A stretch of 64,000 nt of DNA, from NCBI GenBank assembly GCA_003254885.1, contig QANT01006251.1, forward strand, positions 1 through 64,000, in the 5' to 3' direction. The translations under genes were made by a program, and so were the position numbers. Numbering within the stretch: the first letter of the stretch is position 1; each line of letters opens with the position of its first letter. Positions 23,466 through 38,345 of the stretch are shown here, in pieces. Below the pieces are notes generated by a model. That model did not search any database, was not told where the DNA came from, and saw nothing but the letters and a program-made list of their open reading frames with translations. The stretch is from Purshia tridentata (lineage: Eukaryota; Streptophyta; Magnoliopsida; Rosales; Rosaceae).

Positions 23466-24086
23466 TGGAATAAGAAGAAAGTTTAAAGAATAAAAGAGCC
23501 ATGCCCAAACCAGTTTGGGCACCCCTCTTCAGCCAACATTTTTGTCCTCTTTAATTTAAATAAATATATATATATTTTATATCAGAACCATAATTTTGTT
23601 CCTCTCCTTTAATCATGATATTCTTCCTTTCTTTTAAACTTGTAGGCATTTTTATATGAATAAATATTAGAGGTAGAAAAAAATCCAGTTAGCAGCATGT
23701 ATCTTTGCCCCAAAATAAAGAATAAATAAATAAAAAAGCAGAGCAGGAGCAATTCTAAAACGAAGAGAATCCATTTAAGTTAAAAGTATGGGTGACACAT
23801 GGATTGCATGTGAATGAGATGTATAGATCGAAGAGAAGAGCATGCATTTATATTTTTGATGGTCAAGTTCAAAGAAGGAAATTATGAATTGCATGCATGG
23901 CTCCACATATTAATGGATCAAAATGTTTGGCCTTGCTCTGCACAACTACTCCTCAGATGTGCACTTCAATCCACATCGACTTTAAATATATATCTAACAA
24001 ATTAATAGCAACATGAAATCATTTTTTTATGGTATCAAAATGACTTTTTTTTATAGAGATTACGTCTTTTTCTTTCTGTAAAGAAT

Positions 24087-24133
24087 GATATTGGGTCTTT
24101 CTTGGTCAAAAAAAAAAAAGATATTGGGTCTTT
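24087..24133 (+). mobile_element. Micro-retroposon insertion, copy 2: CTTGGTC-poly(A) with 14 bp TSD
   Basis: GATATTGGGTCTTT occurs perfectly at 24087-24100 and 24120-24133, and between them lies CTTGGTC plus twelve A (19 nt). Confidence 0.7.
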
Positions 24134-26207
24134 ATACTATTTCTTATCTATTTACTGACATCTTGCTGAATGCTGATAAACTGAATAATATTGAATATAA
24201 AAATATACTTATAAATAAATATTAATTAGGATTGATTGATTGATTTATTTATTTATTTATAGGATTGAATTAACTTTGAAACTCCATTTTTGTTTCTTTT
24301 CTTGAAGGAAAAGAAAAGAAAAACATTATCATGATTCATAAAACAGTAATTACCTTCTTCATGAAATAAAAAGGAAAAATTAAACATGGATATAATGACC
24401 AAAATTAAAGAAAACAAACATGGATAATGAATCACGTAACATTAAATGCAACTCATAAAGATTGTTTTAGTTTTTTAATATTAACTGGTGGATAACTTTC
24501 TGCCATGCAAGGAAAAGGTGTGCTTCCAAGGATGTGGCAGCCATTAAAGCATGTCACACTCTCCAGCAAACTTAAACCTTAAATCAATTAATGATCGAAC
24601 AGCATTAATTTTCCCCCAAGCCCTAAACAAAACAGAAATTTCACTTTTGCACTTGTAAATCTGACAATCAAAATAAATTTCAAAGCCTCAATAAAGGGGT
24701 CAAAGAGATATCGTTTGGCTAAGAAGAAAGTTGCTGGGTGCAAGAAGAAGTTAAATTTAGGACAGTGAAGCGTAATTTTCTCACCGAATTCAAAAAATGC
24801 ACCAGATTGGCTTTTGATACATTCCAAGATCTACCACAAGTTGTGGGCTCAATTTCCATGGAATCAAATTAATTGGACACCCACATTTACCATGATTTGT
24901 ACATTATATATAGAATGAAAAATCACGTGGGTTTGTAAACAGTAAAAACTTTTCAATGGGATAAGACCCAATGTGTAACATTGTTTGAAGCTTTGTTCAT
25001 GCCATGCATCAAACCCAGATGAGTATTAAAATGCGTGGCCATGGAAGCAATTAGGTGCAAGGTGTGGACCCAATTGATATGTACATTCCAATTGCAGAAA
25101 GGGAATGGAAACAAACACAGAGTTGTTGTTCAGACCCTGCTTTCTAGCTTCTGTGTATATAATTCAACTTCTTCTTCAACCTTTTGTGATAAATGGAATA
25201 ACATGGTGTGCAGAACTTGGGTTGCTATATAACATTTATAAGGGAAATAAAATTGAATGGTGTGATCTAAAGTCTTGGGCTTCACATTCTTCATAGCTGG
25301 GACCCCTACATAATATGTATATATATATAGCATCAAGTTGCATAATTTTGTGAACAGTTAAATCTCTTTGGAGCTATGCGGAAATGAAGACTTTAAAGAA
25401 GCCTTGGAAAAGTCGTTTTCTGTACTTGATTAAATGAAATTCACACATGGAAGCAAATTTAAAAAGAGTGACTTGTGATTTCGTCCTCACACCTACTCAA
25501 TGTTTATCGTTTCTTCCACCTAGATTATAAGGATATTAGTCTTTTAAACTAATTTTTTTAATAATTAAAGCTCATATTCAAAATTTTACTCCACATAGGA
25601 TAACATTAAGTTATGAGTTTTCCATTATTTACAAGTTTTGCTATTATGTATTTAATGATGATCTCAAATTTCTCTCTCCACAAATCACTAAATTAGAGGG
25701 AATCATTAGATTATTAGAATTATGATTGTTCATATCATTAAATGTAGGTTCCTTACTTAGATAATTCTAATGTAGGTTCCTTATTGAGTATGATAACGTA
25801 AGTTAATAATTCATTTAGGTTCCTTAGTTTTTTTTCTTTTTTACATAATGTTTGTCCCTTTGTTGTTGTACGTTATTTACTTGTTTATGGTGATACATGT
25901 TCATTATATATACTCATTGAAATTTTATGGTGTAGGTGCATATATTGAAGTACATTTCGTAGATTTCTACTTATTGCATAATATATTCTTTTATTAGTGT
26001 AGGTTGTTAAGAAGTTTATGAAAAATTCATATTTGAATTTTTTTAAAAAAAAATCCAGACAACGAATTAGGAGTATTAAAAGTACCAAGATTTAGAAAGT
26101 AATAACAATAATTACCAATAATAAAGAGTTGAATAATAGTCTAACATAGGGATGAAGGCATAAAAGAGATTTACAATATTTGAATTTAAAAAAATACTAA
26201 CTAGGAA

Positions 26208-26227
26208 ATATATATATATATATATAT
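26208..26227. repeat. (TA)n microsatellite
   Basis: About ten TA units in AT-rich spacer. Confidence 0.8.
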
Positions 26228-28890
26228 GGAAAATAGGTGAGTTGGCAACTACTGAAAGGAGTTAAGGCATGAAAAAAGAAATATTTGGGTTTTAATGGAA
26301 GAAATATAAATTTGAAAGGGATTTCCCTAATTGTCTATAGATTCTATACATCCAAAAATGATAAAAGTTTAGTTGATTTTGATTTTGGGTTACACAAACG
26401 CTCTTTCCGTTTTTAGATATTATTTTCAATAATAATGATCAAATAATTTTCTTTCGTACAATTAAGGTATTTTTATCTTTTCATGTAATTCCGCTGGATT
26501 TGTCAATAATTTTTCATGGTGTTCGTGTAATTAACCCTAATAATACTACATCAAGTTTAAATTATGTCTATTAAGCAGTCTGCGATGTGGTCTCTTTGAT
26601 TTATTTAGGTAATTAGGTGTTCAATTTTCTTTGGTTTAAAAAGAAGCTAATTAAACCCAACACTTTGTTATTCTTACAAAATATTTATAGCATCAACAAG
26701 AATGGCATTGGCTACTAAAAGTGATCGATAGTTGTTAATTGTTAGACAGAATTGGTGTGGCTTATACCAGTAGGCTTTGTAGAATGAACAGCAGCTACAT
26801 TGCAGACTGTTAAGGGCACAGTGTACCATACTGTACTCTCATAAAAGAATGGTCAATTATTGTTGGGTCACAGATGCTGATGGCACCATAGCTGGACCAG
26901 CTTTTTAGCCTTAATTATAAAGGCCACCCTTGTTATACATACTTGCCTTGGATCAATTACTCCATTTCTCATACTTGCTTTTGTTTTTTCAAGCCCTTGT
27001 TATCATTTTCAAGCTTTGATCAGATATTGTTTGAAACTGTGATCCAAAATTAATAGTCTACAAACATGTCATAAATTATAGGAAGTGCAGGAATTCCTAA
27101 TTTGCTAGAGAACTGGAACACAGGTTATGGAGTCTTTATGGAACTCCAATGGTCCAACATACCAGTAATAAAGGCTGTTTTTGTCCGTTTATTGGATTCA
27201 TTTATCTTCTCCTTCCTGGGATAAAAAAAAATACAAAACTGGGAAAACTGCTTTAATTACACCATTATATAATTGGAGAGTTGCTGAAATCTATATTTTC
27301 TCTTTCTTTTGTGGGTGAATGGGTGATCTCAATTATAAAGCCTTGTAAGTACACCCTAATTGAATTAATTAACCCAAATATTTATGGTCTGGGTTAGTTG
27401 GTGGAGACTCAGACACCCAAAGTGTTGTTAGAATCTTAAGTAGCAAGCATCAGCATCAAAGTTACAAGGACACACTGATCTGACTGCACAAGCATAATGA
27501 TTATTGTACAACTTTAGTACGATACACTATTTATTTCACATAAATATAAAAACCAGATGGTAATAAACCTGGAGTGGCAGGAGGATTAAGAAACCAACTA
27601 AAACATAGTATGAAGTATGAAGTATGAGCTTAAAGCCTTAAAGGGTGTGGCAGAGTGGCAGAGTAGCTGGTGAGATTGGTTTGGGCAATTTGTGTGGGGT
27701 AGGGGGGAGGGTTTAATGGGTCATTTTGTTGATTGGGTTGGTTGAGAAAGATGAGTGTATTATTATTATTGTGAATTGTGGATAGGTGAAAATGGAAGGA
27801 AAGAGTTAATAAGGGAGTGAGGATTGGATGGTACAAAAGTAACAAAACAAAGGTGTAGCCCATCCTACTATGGTAATCCTAATTGTCCCCAGACGCCTGT
27901 ATTGTGCCAGCTGTGTTTTTGTGACCCTTTACCTCTCTGATGTGCTACTCTAAAAAGCCCGTACCAATATTGCTCTCTTTCTGATTGACAGATTGTGATG
28001 GTGTTTGTATGCAAAAATATGGCAGAGAAATACCTCACAGATAATAAATTTAAAACAAAAGGGTATCAATATGATGTATATCAATAATTTTAATCTACAA
28101 ATAAGATATTAATAAATTTACTATTTTATTATTAGGGTATCTGTGATGTGTTTGTATGACTTAGAAATACTAATACACAAGCGTTTAAGCTACGTTTGAT
28201 TCATAGAATGAAATTTCTATTATAGTATTTAGAAATATCGAAAATAATAATTAAAAAGTTATTACAATTCTAATGTTAATTTATGATTAAAATTAGTTTA
28301 GAATTGGATTTCTTCTTATATAATTAAGACATACAAATACTAACTTGATTTCGATGTAATATTATATAATGGTCATAAAGATATGATGATAATGATGGGT
28401 TAGGGAAAAGGCAGGACAAGCATAGTATGTGTGGGGATCACTTAACAAAGAAACCCCCACGTTTTCCCTTTAACATTTTTCTTGAAGCTTTGATCCCACT
28501 CCCCTCCTCTCTTCCCCTACTAAAACCCCCTCGCTTCACTTCCTCAGCTTTCAATTCCCATTCTTCATTTCTCATTCTCTTATCTCTCTCTCTCTCTCTC
28601 TCCCTCTCTTTCACACACAAACATACACAACAAAAACGCACAGTCTCCAACTCTTTATTCTCTGATTCTTTCTCAATACTCATATGCTATACCCTGCACT
28701 CACACAGTCTCATAGACTTTGAGACTCCAAAACCAACTCTCTTTTGGCTTTTCAGTTTCGCCGCATTCCATTTATAGCAAAAGAGAAGGAAAGAGAGGAA
28801 GAACATTTTCTTGGTTTGTTTCTTTGAGCTCTTAAACAACACCAAGGACCAACCCAAAGCACATATTCCTCCATCTGAGTCAGCTCAACA

Positions 28891-29745
28891 ATGCCTGACC
28901 CGACCAACTCGGAGACCGAGTCAAGCTTCAACTCGTCCCCAACCTCTCCACCTTCACCATCCTCATCTGGGTTTTCACAGTCTTTGCCAAACTCGGGCCC
29001 AAACCCATTACCCGAGAACTCCACCAACTCCAACTCGCCGGACCTCCAAAACCCGAAACGGGTCAAGCGAGCAAGGGAGACCAGCAGCAAGCACCCGGTT
29101 TACAGAGGGGTCCGAATGCGGACCTGGGGCAAATGGGTATCTGAAATCCGCGAGCCCAGGAAGAAGAATCGGATCTGGCTTGGCACCTTCTCCACCCCTG
29201 AAATGGCCGCACGGGCCCATGACGTGGCAGCTCTAACCATCAAAGGCAACTCGGCCATTCTAAACTTCCCCGCACTCGCCGGGTCGCTGCCTCGACCCGC
29301 TTCGAACTCGCCCCGAGACATCCAAGCCGCGGCTTCCAAAGCCGCCTCCGTGGAAACACTAAACCCACCACCCATACAACCACCGCTGCCGCCGCCACAA
29401 CCGTCGTCCACTTCATCATCAGCATTGTCGCAGTCGTCATCATCGCCGTCATGGTCATTGGTGGGCAGTACGAGTACGAGCGGGGACGCAGGGACACCGG
29501 AGGAGTTGGGCGAGATAGTGGAGCTGCCGAGTCTGGGGACGAGTTACGAGTCATCTGAGTCGGGGAACGAGTTTGTTTTTGATGACTCGGTGGAGGGGTG
29601 GCTGTACCCTCCGCCGTGGTGGCAGAACAGTTATTTTGAGGAAGAATGTGGGTATCATGTTAGGGATGATGATCAAATGTTAATGCCTCCTGAGCCACCA
29701 GCTGATGCTGATCACTGTGTTGAGACCTTTTTGTGGCAACATTAA
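28891..29745 (+). CDS. AP2/ERF transcription factor, DREB subgroup A-4
   Basis: Intronless, 284 aa, nuclear DNA-binding regulator of the ERF034-ERF039/TINY type. A Ser/Pro/Asn-rich N-terminus leads to a basic nuclear-localisation stretch PKRVKRARE (about 55-63) and one AP2 domain (about 71-127). The domain has [36 protein letters not shown] and [14 protein letters not shown] with Val is the DREB-type signature. The following segment [14 protein letters not shown] is typical of A-4 members. The tail is acidic ([27 protein letters not shown]) and ends FLWQH, a likely activation region. The start is the first ATG after a long pyrimidine-rich leader. A-4 factors bind DRE/GCC-like sites in stress or growth responses; the exact orthologue (perhaps ERF037) is not certain. 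Confidence 0.92.
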   Translation: MPDPTNSETESSFNSSPTSPPSPSSSGFSQSLPNSGPNPLPENSTNSNSPDLQNPKRVKRARETSSKHPVYRGVRMRTWGKWVSEIREPRKKNRIWLGTFSTPEMAARAHDVAALTIKGNSAILNFPALAGSLPRPASNSPRDIQAAASKAASVETLNPPPIQPPLPPPQPSSTSSSALSQSSSSPSWSLVGSTSTSGDAGTPEELGEIVELPSLGTSYESSESGNEFVFDDSVEGWLYPPPWWQNSYFEEECGYHVRDDDQMLMPPEPPADADHCVETFLWQH

Positions 29746-32700
29746 TATATGTGTGCTTCTTTTCTTTGTTAGCTGAGTTCTAAATTATGATCAGATCAAT
29801 ATGAGCCTTTTCAAGTTTTATTCTTTTTTTTTTTTTTCTAAGGGCTATATTATACCTTAATTCCTGGCCTTCTAAATTTCTTAGACTCTGTTTTCAGTTT
29901 TCAGTATTGAGTATTCCAAATTTCCAAGGGTCCATAGTCCACTCCTCACACAAACTCTCAGTCTCTTTCTTTCTTCTGAAATTCTACTTTTTTGAATAAT
30001 GAATCAAATAAATTGTTTTGGAGTTTATATTATAAATTTATTGCTTCCCCTTTCAGTGTAATCAAAAGGGGTCTTTAGTTTCTTAGTTGTTTCTCTGTTT
30101 CATCATTTATATCCATCAATCATCATCCACATTCTTAACTCTGGGTTGGTCGATATATATATATAAAATATTTTATTCATTGTCATTAAACAAAAGCCAG
30201 TCTTACATACCAAAAGAGATATAAACAAAACAAAAGCCATTCATGTTTTAATTTTCTCTTTGCCCTTCACTCGAAACCTACTAACAACTCTGAATTTGTT
30301 AGACATTCTTATAACTTTGTAATGTATCAAATGGGAAATTGGGTTTCACATTTGGTAACTCTGTTTCTTTTACTTTCAACCAAATTGTAGCGAATGCTTG
30401 GGGCGCAAGCGCTGGTGTTTAATGCTTTTGGAAGTAGCGAGAGAGAGGTAATAATAACAAGGGTGTATAATATATGGCTCATTCGCCTAAATGATCTTTA
30501 AAAAAGAAGTTAAAATTATCTTGGTCGATGTTCTCCAAATTTGATAGCTCAAACCCAGTTGAGATTGACAGATACATTATTATATATGTTTTCTTTGTTA
30601 AATGAGTAAGTACATATACATGCCCTTTCGTCAAGCTATTTATTTATGTTATTCAAATATCATGATGGTATAAAATTATACAAATTGAAAACTATTAAAT
30701 TATTTAATTAATTTTGATAACCTAAATAGATGAACAAAAATTTTTTGATAAAAAATAAAAAATGTTAACTATTTAATTAAATGTGTGAATGATTTATGAT
30801 TTAGCTAATTTTTTACAAAAATTGATCATCTTTCAACAGAGACCTAAAATATAGACAATTTCGATTATCAAAATACAATGTAGAATAGGCTCTAAAAAAA
30901 TCTCTTATTTACCTTTCTCAATGAAATAAGCATTATACACACACACATATATATATTATATATCTTTAAGTAAACTCTAGTTAGATTCTCCTACGTACAT
31001 TATTGGCCGCTTCCGCTTGTGTACTACATGATTTTATGGCCACATGTGCATGTTTGATAGTAAGATAATATTGTATTATATTAGCATGTGATACATGCAC
31101 GTAAGAAAGAGACTACTGGCTATAGGTAGGAAAAACAAGATTTAGAATTTTCTGGTAAGAAAAAGAGAACTAAATTGAATAATATAAATTCGGCTATATT
31201 TATTGACTACATCTCTCCTATAGCCTATAAGTAAGAGTACTTGTCAATTAGTCTCATTTCTATACAACGTGTAATTAACATTTAACAATATGATGGTCGA
31301 CAAATATATATAATAAAATGTAGCATTACCTGTTTTTATATGCATAATTAAGTTATTTATTATCAGTAAAAATGTAATTCAACCACCTCGCCAGAAAAGA
31401 AAATTAAAGAAAAAAAAGATGTAAATAATTCAACCATGTCCAGCAACTTAGCAGGGGGTCCTTGTGTTCTGACATACGTATTTATAATATTTACTCATTT
31501 CATTTTATTACATATATTCGATGCTTTATGCCTGCATTTCTTCTCTCTTGCTATAACCGGCTCTCGAAGATCCCATTGAATCACTGACATTTATTGCTTA
31601 AGAGTTATGAGAAATGAGTTCAATTTATGCTGAAATAATATAATAATACAGATATAGTAAAGTATACCTATATATATATATAGACATAAAAAATAGGGTT
31701 CCATAGAGGTTGTCAAGATTTTCTCTTTCCTTTTTCAACTTTCTTAATTGTGGCTGAAAATGGTTGTTGGTATTAATATGACCCTTGTACTTACAGCAAA
31801 GTTCATGTAAAGGTATAGTAAGTAATAAGTTGGATGCTCGAGTTTTATTATAATATCAAAAATTGTAATTAAGAATGAAAAATTGACTCCTAGCCTAGTT
31901 AATTATATATAGTCTCTCTATATATAAAAATAATAATAAAATTGCAGTACTGCTGATCACAAAAGTTGCACATGCAACACAGAAAAAGAAAATCCTTATA
32001 AATCGCCTAATATAGTTACTTTGTGTCCAGCCAGATATGCACAGAACACCTCTAATTTGATTCCATTAAATTTGTTTACATATAGTATACATAGTACAAA
32101 CCTTTATATATATTAACACGTCCAATATGCAATTAATAACACACAAGCTTTTTTTTGAAAGTACTGAATTTAGAGGTTGGAAGCTGTCAATCTCCTCTCT
32201 ATAAATAACTTTAAACCACATGGATATATATTATTTGCTACCATATATATGCATACATAAGCCTCTATAGGCTATATATAAGTACTTCAAATCAAGCTCA
32301 TCTACTATTTTTATAAGTTTGTGACTTAATTTGTGCACATCCTCGTGGGTTTAATTAAAAGTTCAAATAAAAATCGACCAAAAAATTAAAATTAAACCCC
32401 AAAACTGACAAAGGCGATGGGATTTGATGAAGTTGATTACAAAAGGAAACTTTTCATTCAATTATGGGTTAGACAGAAAATCCTAAACCCACTTGCCAAA
32501 AATATATATTTCACTGCATATGCATAATATCTATGAAGAATAATTTGATTAACAAATGAAGTCAAACTTCTGTGACCCCATTTGGGCATTGCATAGCTGG
32601 AAGATGTGAGAGCAAAGCAAATTCAGGACCCACTTCTTTGAGACTTTGATTGCCATCTTTGTCTTCCAACTAAGATTTTTTTCTTTTTTATAAATGTGGA

Positions 32701-35700
32701 TATCATTATTGTTATTGTTTTGCAAGTTTTCTATTTATATTATGTTATTTTACGTGGCTTGAAATTGGAAGTCCTTTTGTTTGAAGCTTGCAACAAGATT
32801 GAGTACGTCGTCACCAATTTGGACCAAATAAATTGGTAAGCTGTCAAACATGCCAGGAAGGACATATGGGGCACCGCTTTAATTTTCACTATTCAATTTT
32901 AATCCTATTGCTCTCAAGTTCTTCAATATCATTAATAGTTTAAAGCGATTAATTAAAAGCGCATTATGAATAATTAAGAATTTATACATATAATTAATTA
33001 TATAAAGGTATATTCTTAAACAAATGCATGAAGTGTAAATATCATATGAATATGAACGACAGTTATAACTGCTTGAATTAACACGTAGGTTTAGAACTTA
33101 CATTTTGAGTAAAAAGTTAATTAAGATTAAGAGAGTTTCACAAAAAATGATGATCAGTTTACTTCAAGAAAATCAGGCATAAATCTGCAAAAACAGAATT
33201 AATAATTGATTGGGGTTGGGGAGAGTGAGTTGTAGTAATCTGTCACACGTGCAATTTAATTCGAAAGTTGACCTCTCATTATCTAAGCAATTTATTTGGT
33301 TTCCCAACTTAAGCATTTGCTATGCTTTCATACCTGTAGTCTTCATGTTACCCACATTATTTATATTTCGATTTTAATCTCCCAAAGAATGTTGCAAACT
33401 TCCATGGCAGTGCAAAACTTTATATATTATTATTAGTAATAACACTTTGGGTTTTTACCAATTAGTTTAAATAATATTTAATAAATATTTAATTTTTATA
33501 TAAAAAACAAGTGGGCAAATATCCTATTCCATTTTGATATAACTAACTAGTGAGTAGTATTAATGACTAATTAATTATATATAGCATAGATTATGATGAA
33601 ATTAGGGAAAATAATTACCTTCCAAAAATAATTTATAAAGATGAATTTTTCTTAGCCACATAATTTTTCGTGTAGTTAATCACTAAATTCGATGCAATTG
33701 AGTCAATAGAATATACTGTTTCTTCAAAGTTCAAACACAATAAAGTTATAAATTTGGTTTATATTCTAATGTTAAGTCATTCCAAGTCAAAGCAATGAAC
33801 TAATCATATATTCTTGATGGGTAATTTACTTATATATGATCATCGTACATAGATCTACACAACCATATTATTGTTAGTTGTTTATATATCGTGATTCACA
33901 TTATTAATTCAACCAGGGTTTGCAAAGATGATATATTATATATATAATATACTTAATTAATGGGATTAATTCCGTGGCACATGCTTCTATGAAACCTTTT
34001 GTATGCGCCCCAAATTGACCAAGAGCGAGCAGTTGCTTGCTTTAGTAACATGATCATTAAAATTTAAAGAAAATTATAATTATATATAAATAAAATGGTG
34101 TGAAAAGTCCCTGATACAGCATGCACATGCATGTGTTTCGTTAATTTATTATTTTTGAACGTACAGTGATCACAATTTAATGGTTATAGAAAAATCTTGT
34201 GGTCTATCAGTTTCTCTCTTAATTTATTAACAACATAATTAAATTCAAATAAACTAATTAACAATATAATTAAATATGACTTTTGCCCTTTTAGTTTTAC
34301 ACGATATATAATACTAATTATATATCATGTATATTTGTATACGTATATAAATATATTAGAGCCTTTCATTATTGATCATTTATTTATTTAATTATTTAGG
34401 AGTTAGCTGTTAGTTGATGTGGTGACATGAATCTGATGATGACGCTGATGAACGCACCCTTAATTTGAAGGTGGTTGGGATGATTTGATGGTACATGGTT
34501 GATTTTGTGAACCATATATTTGGAAAATTGGCCCATCTGCTATATATTTGAAGCTGGTTTTGATCGCAATCGCATGCACCATCGATCCCATTCCCTGAGG
34601 AGTTAGGACAAGTCTTGTATTGCAAAATTATTGTCGACTGAATCCAATTCTGGGGTCCATAATAATTGAAATTATTATAGCCATATAGGACAACAATGTT
34701 CCAGATTGATCGGTCGGATCAGAGATAACAGCACCGGCAACAGCATCAGTATGATCCAATATGATTGGTTCCCCAGATAGCTTGCTAGCTAGCTATTTGC
34801 TATACAAGTACTCGATACATCAATCCAAATGATCGATATATCATCATCATCTTATCATATCTTGCTGGCTGCATATATAATTCGATCGATCAACCTTCAA
34901 ATTGTTCGTGTGGCACAAGAATTTCATCCACTACTACCAGTCCATGATATGTATCATTTAGACATCTAAATTTTATCAATATCAGTTTTTGATATATATA
35001 TCATGAAAATATTATACATATATATGATACGTTTACATATCTATGTGTTTTTCTTTCTTATAAATCACGTGATAAGAGCTAAGTATAAGTTTAAGAAGCT
35101 AGTCTTGTCTTAATAATATATTAACTAATTCTCAACAACAGTTCATAGCTAGTTTTAGTATACGGTACCTGTTAGGCAGTTAGCTGGTTATAATCAACTC
35201 CTCTCTTTTAGGGGCCTATATATATGCGTAACAAAATTTATGTCTCATGCGCATTATATAACTTCTTCATCGATCACTTATCAAAATATCATATATGCAG
35301 CTTGTACCTTTCTTTTTCCGATGGTCTTGACAAGTTGTACTTGATTAATTAGATTCTATATTATTATATGAGAGATCGATTAATTAGGATCGATATATCA
35401 TAAATCAATGGCTGTTCCATTATGGTCGATCAGCTGACAGGTTCTGCAAGCTAGCTGCATGCAGTACTTAATAACTCTGACCACGTGTTTGATGCGCATC
35501 GCTCCACCCATGCTGCACCGAAACCCATATATATATATATATATACATCAACAATTGATCACCATAAACTAATTACAAAGCATCACAACATATATATATG
35601 ATCACGGTTTTGCTGACTGCTCAAGTCATCATATATATATGTCCATCATTTTAATTATTTCGTATTATATAATCCTCTTTTCATGGGTTTAAAGATTAAC

Positions 35701-38345
35701 CTCCAAATTAAAGTGCAATCATTTGGAGCAATCCTTTCCATATTATAAAAAAAATTAATTAATTAAAAAAACCCTGAAAAATGATCTATTATAGTTCTCC
35801 AATTAATCGATTGGTATGATTGATCAATTCAAACACCACTAGTTAAGCTAGCTAGCTTTGTGGGGCTTTCGGGAATTAAATGACAAGTTTGGGTATGGTA
35901 TGATGACGACAATTAGAAGAAACAAGGGAACCAAAAAAGAAAATCATCTTGAGTACTTGGGTACATCTTTTTTCATCTTAGGAAACTTTTTGGTCCCTAA
36001 TGAAAAATCAGATATAATTACGACTGATTAGTTGTCATATTTTCATAGATCTTGCTTTATTAATTGTCACGTAGCTAGCTTTCTTGTCCAAAGTCTAAAC
36101 CAACAAATCATACAAGCCAAGTGCATAATGACTTAATTAATTGCATGAGATCAATCAAGATCAAAAGTATAAAACTTTATGAGCACACATGCTTAATTCC
36201 CACATTCGAATTCTCTTTTCAAAAGTAAAAACAAAAATAAAAATAAAGACAAAAATTTGAAAGTAATGCATTTTCATTTGGGAACGGACTAAAATAATTA
36301 AACTATTTGACCCCAAGCCTTGGGCTCTTCTTTTTCTTTCTTTTTCTATAATTGGAGGACTCTTTCTTATTCATATATGGTGTCCTTTCACGGAATGTAA
36401 CACAACTTAGTCTTTAGCCTTTGGCCCACCTCACCATCGATGGACTGAAACATCTATATAATCCTGTATCCAGAGGTGTAATCAATCATAATTAAGCTTC
36501 TAATAAGGACATGTTGATTTCATCTATTGCTCTCATACGTACACTGTAAAATTACCCAGAAAATTAAAGTGTAGCAGCTTTGGTAATCTAGGGTAACTGG
36601 ACAGTAGGATAATGACAGCTGTCCTCTCCCACATTATTGTGGGGTAAAATTTCATTTTCACCATCTATATATATCTCTAAGATTATCTTAAAGATAACAG
36701 CGGGGGAAGGTGGGGTGCAGAAATGATTGGAAACTAGAAGAAGAAGATCGATCTTTAAAGTATATATTAATTAGGTGAAGGCTTAATATTTGATATTTCT
36801 GCATAATGATATACATCCAATGCATTAGCGCCATTGGGTCATCTTCTTTTACGCACTACTTTTTAAGTGATTGTTATGATGATTAAAATATAATACAACT
36901 ATAATGACAATGTTAAAAAAGACGAAAAATATAAAGAGAGAGAGAGAGAGAGAAAACATTCAAACTTTTTGGTGTTTCATAAGAATTCAGTGGTTTAGCA
37001 TTTAGAAGTGGCATCCATTATAGGCTGTTTTCTGCATGCATGGCACAATTGATATATATGTCAAATTACCACCATGGGAGTCCGATAATCATGTTGACAA
37101 AGAAGTACAACCAACCCAACTAGTAGCCACTGCTTTTGAAAGCAATCTTCGTACAATTAATGATGAGAGACCTCAATTATTACAATATTTACTCGATCAG
37201 CAATATACCACGTGAAAAATTCAAGATATATAAATTTTAAAATAAACATGATATGACCACAATTTTGAGTACTCTAAATTGTTACCAACCATATGATTAT
37301 AAGTTAACTCAAAATCAATTAATAATGGATGAGAAACTGAAAATTTTTAAATTTATCTCATCATAAGAGAAGATTCTATAAAACATGTCATAAAAAAATT
37401 TATCGTCTTTAATTTTTCTTTGATATTATTATTTGCTTACATAATTTCGTTCCATGTATAGCATATGCCCTTACTCAACACACTTCAATGGAAACTTGAA
37501 ATTTTATCAAAACAGAGAATCTCTCTTATAAAAAAGTAGTGAAAAATAAAAATAATAATTAATGAAAATAACTAATTAACCAAACATAACGAAAATTAAT
37601 TGAATGCGTTTGACCCCAAACATATAGAACATGTACATGTGCTGGTGGCAGCACTTGTTTTGCTGATGACGCAACGAGGAGTGAGGATGCGATAGACCGC
37701 ACCGTCCGCGTTGGAGGCGTGTTGGGTGGACGGTGGAGATAGCGGCGGAGGGAGCATGGGGACGACAACACGGTGATCACTGACACTGAGTCACTGACCA
37801 ATCAACAGCGACTGTCAACGCAATTAGCAGCTGCTTCACCTCATCTCATCACCTGAGGCTGAGACTCTGTGGCTGTGTGTACATGTCGACAGTGAGAACC
37901 AAGTGCTGGCCCGTATGCGAGAGTCAAAAGTGTGGAAAAAAAAGGTCAAATGGGTCCCACTTTGCCTTTCTCAGCTCATTTTAACACCTTCCAAGATTTT
38001 CAAGCTAGCTAGCTGTCAGAAATCAGAAAAATATTACAAACAAGTTATGGCTTGTTGGCCAAGACACAGCAGCAATGACAGTTGACACACGACATCGGAA
38101 AAAGTCTCGTTTTTCGCCTTTTCAGAATCGGATGGTTTTTGGCGCTTTAGCCTTTTTGGAGTGCAGTGACAGTGTGACACAGACTACAGTAGTAACAGTC
38201 CAGTCCTATCCTTTTCAATGTCATCTTTTCTTCTTCGTTGGGGTAGGGTATTGGGCCTCTACATGCTATTATTACTCTTGGGCTTTGGTGGACATTTCGA
38301 GTTCACATTCGCAAATCTACCATTATAACCCATAATTAATAATTA
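29746..38345. other. Long AT-rich spacer, part 1
   Basis: About 8.6 kb with very low GC, many TA runs (for example 35527-35545) and an (AG)n run near 36935-36951. No protein domain, tRNA, rRNA or conserved miRNA was recognised on either strand. Open frames are short and of biased composition. A GC-rich island begins near 37610 (see its own entry). Remote enhancers of the ERF gene or lineage-specific non-coding RNAs cannot be excluded. Confidence 0.4.
37610..38330. other. GC-rich island without a recognised gene
   Basis: GC content rises sharply against the flanks, especially at 37630-37900, which contains CpG-bearing words and W-box-like GTCAAC/TGACC motifs. The longest minus-strand frame (80 codons, 37559-37801) has no domain. 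It could be a promoter, a gene relic or a non-coding RNA locus. Confidence 0.35.

Larger units (their letters stand above)
22591..28890. other. AT-rich spacer upstream of the ERF gene
   Basis: About 6.3 kb without a gene I can support. It contains a MITE candidate (23272-23465), a micro-retroposon (24087-24133), a 28 bp repeat (AATGTAGGTTCCTTA at 25741 and 25769, with a weaker third near 25813), a (TA)n run (26208-26227) and (TC)n before the ERF start (about 28583-28606). I compared it by eye with common conserved miRNAs and found none. Confidence 0.45.

Noticed and set aside
27630-27863. Minus-strand 77-codon frame with a hydrophobic start
   Set aside because: Low-complexity Leu/Asn/Pro composition in spacer; no promoter or homology that I can name.
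34410-34871. Possible miRNA precursor (words resembling miR172 such as GAATCTGATGATGACGCTGATG)
   Set aside because: The match to miR172 is imperfect and there is no convincing complementary star arm nearby.
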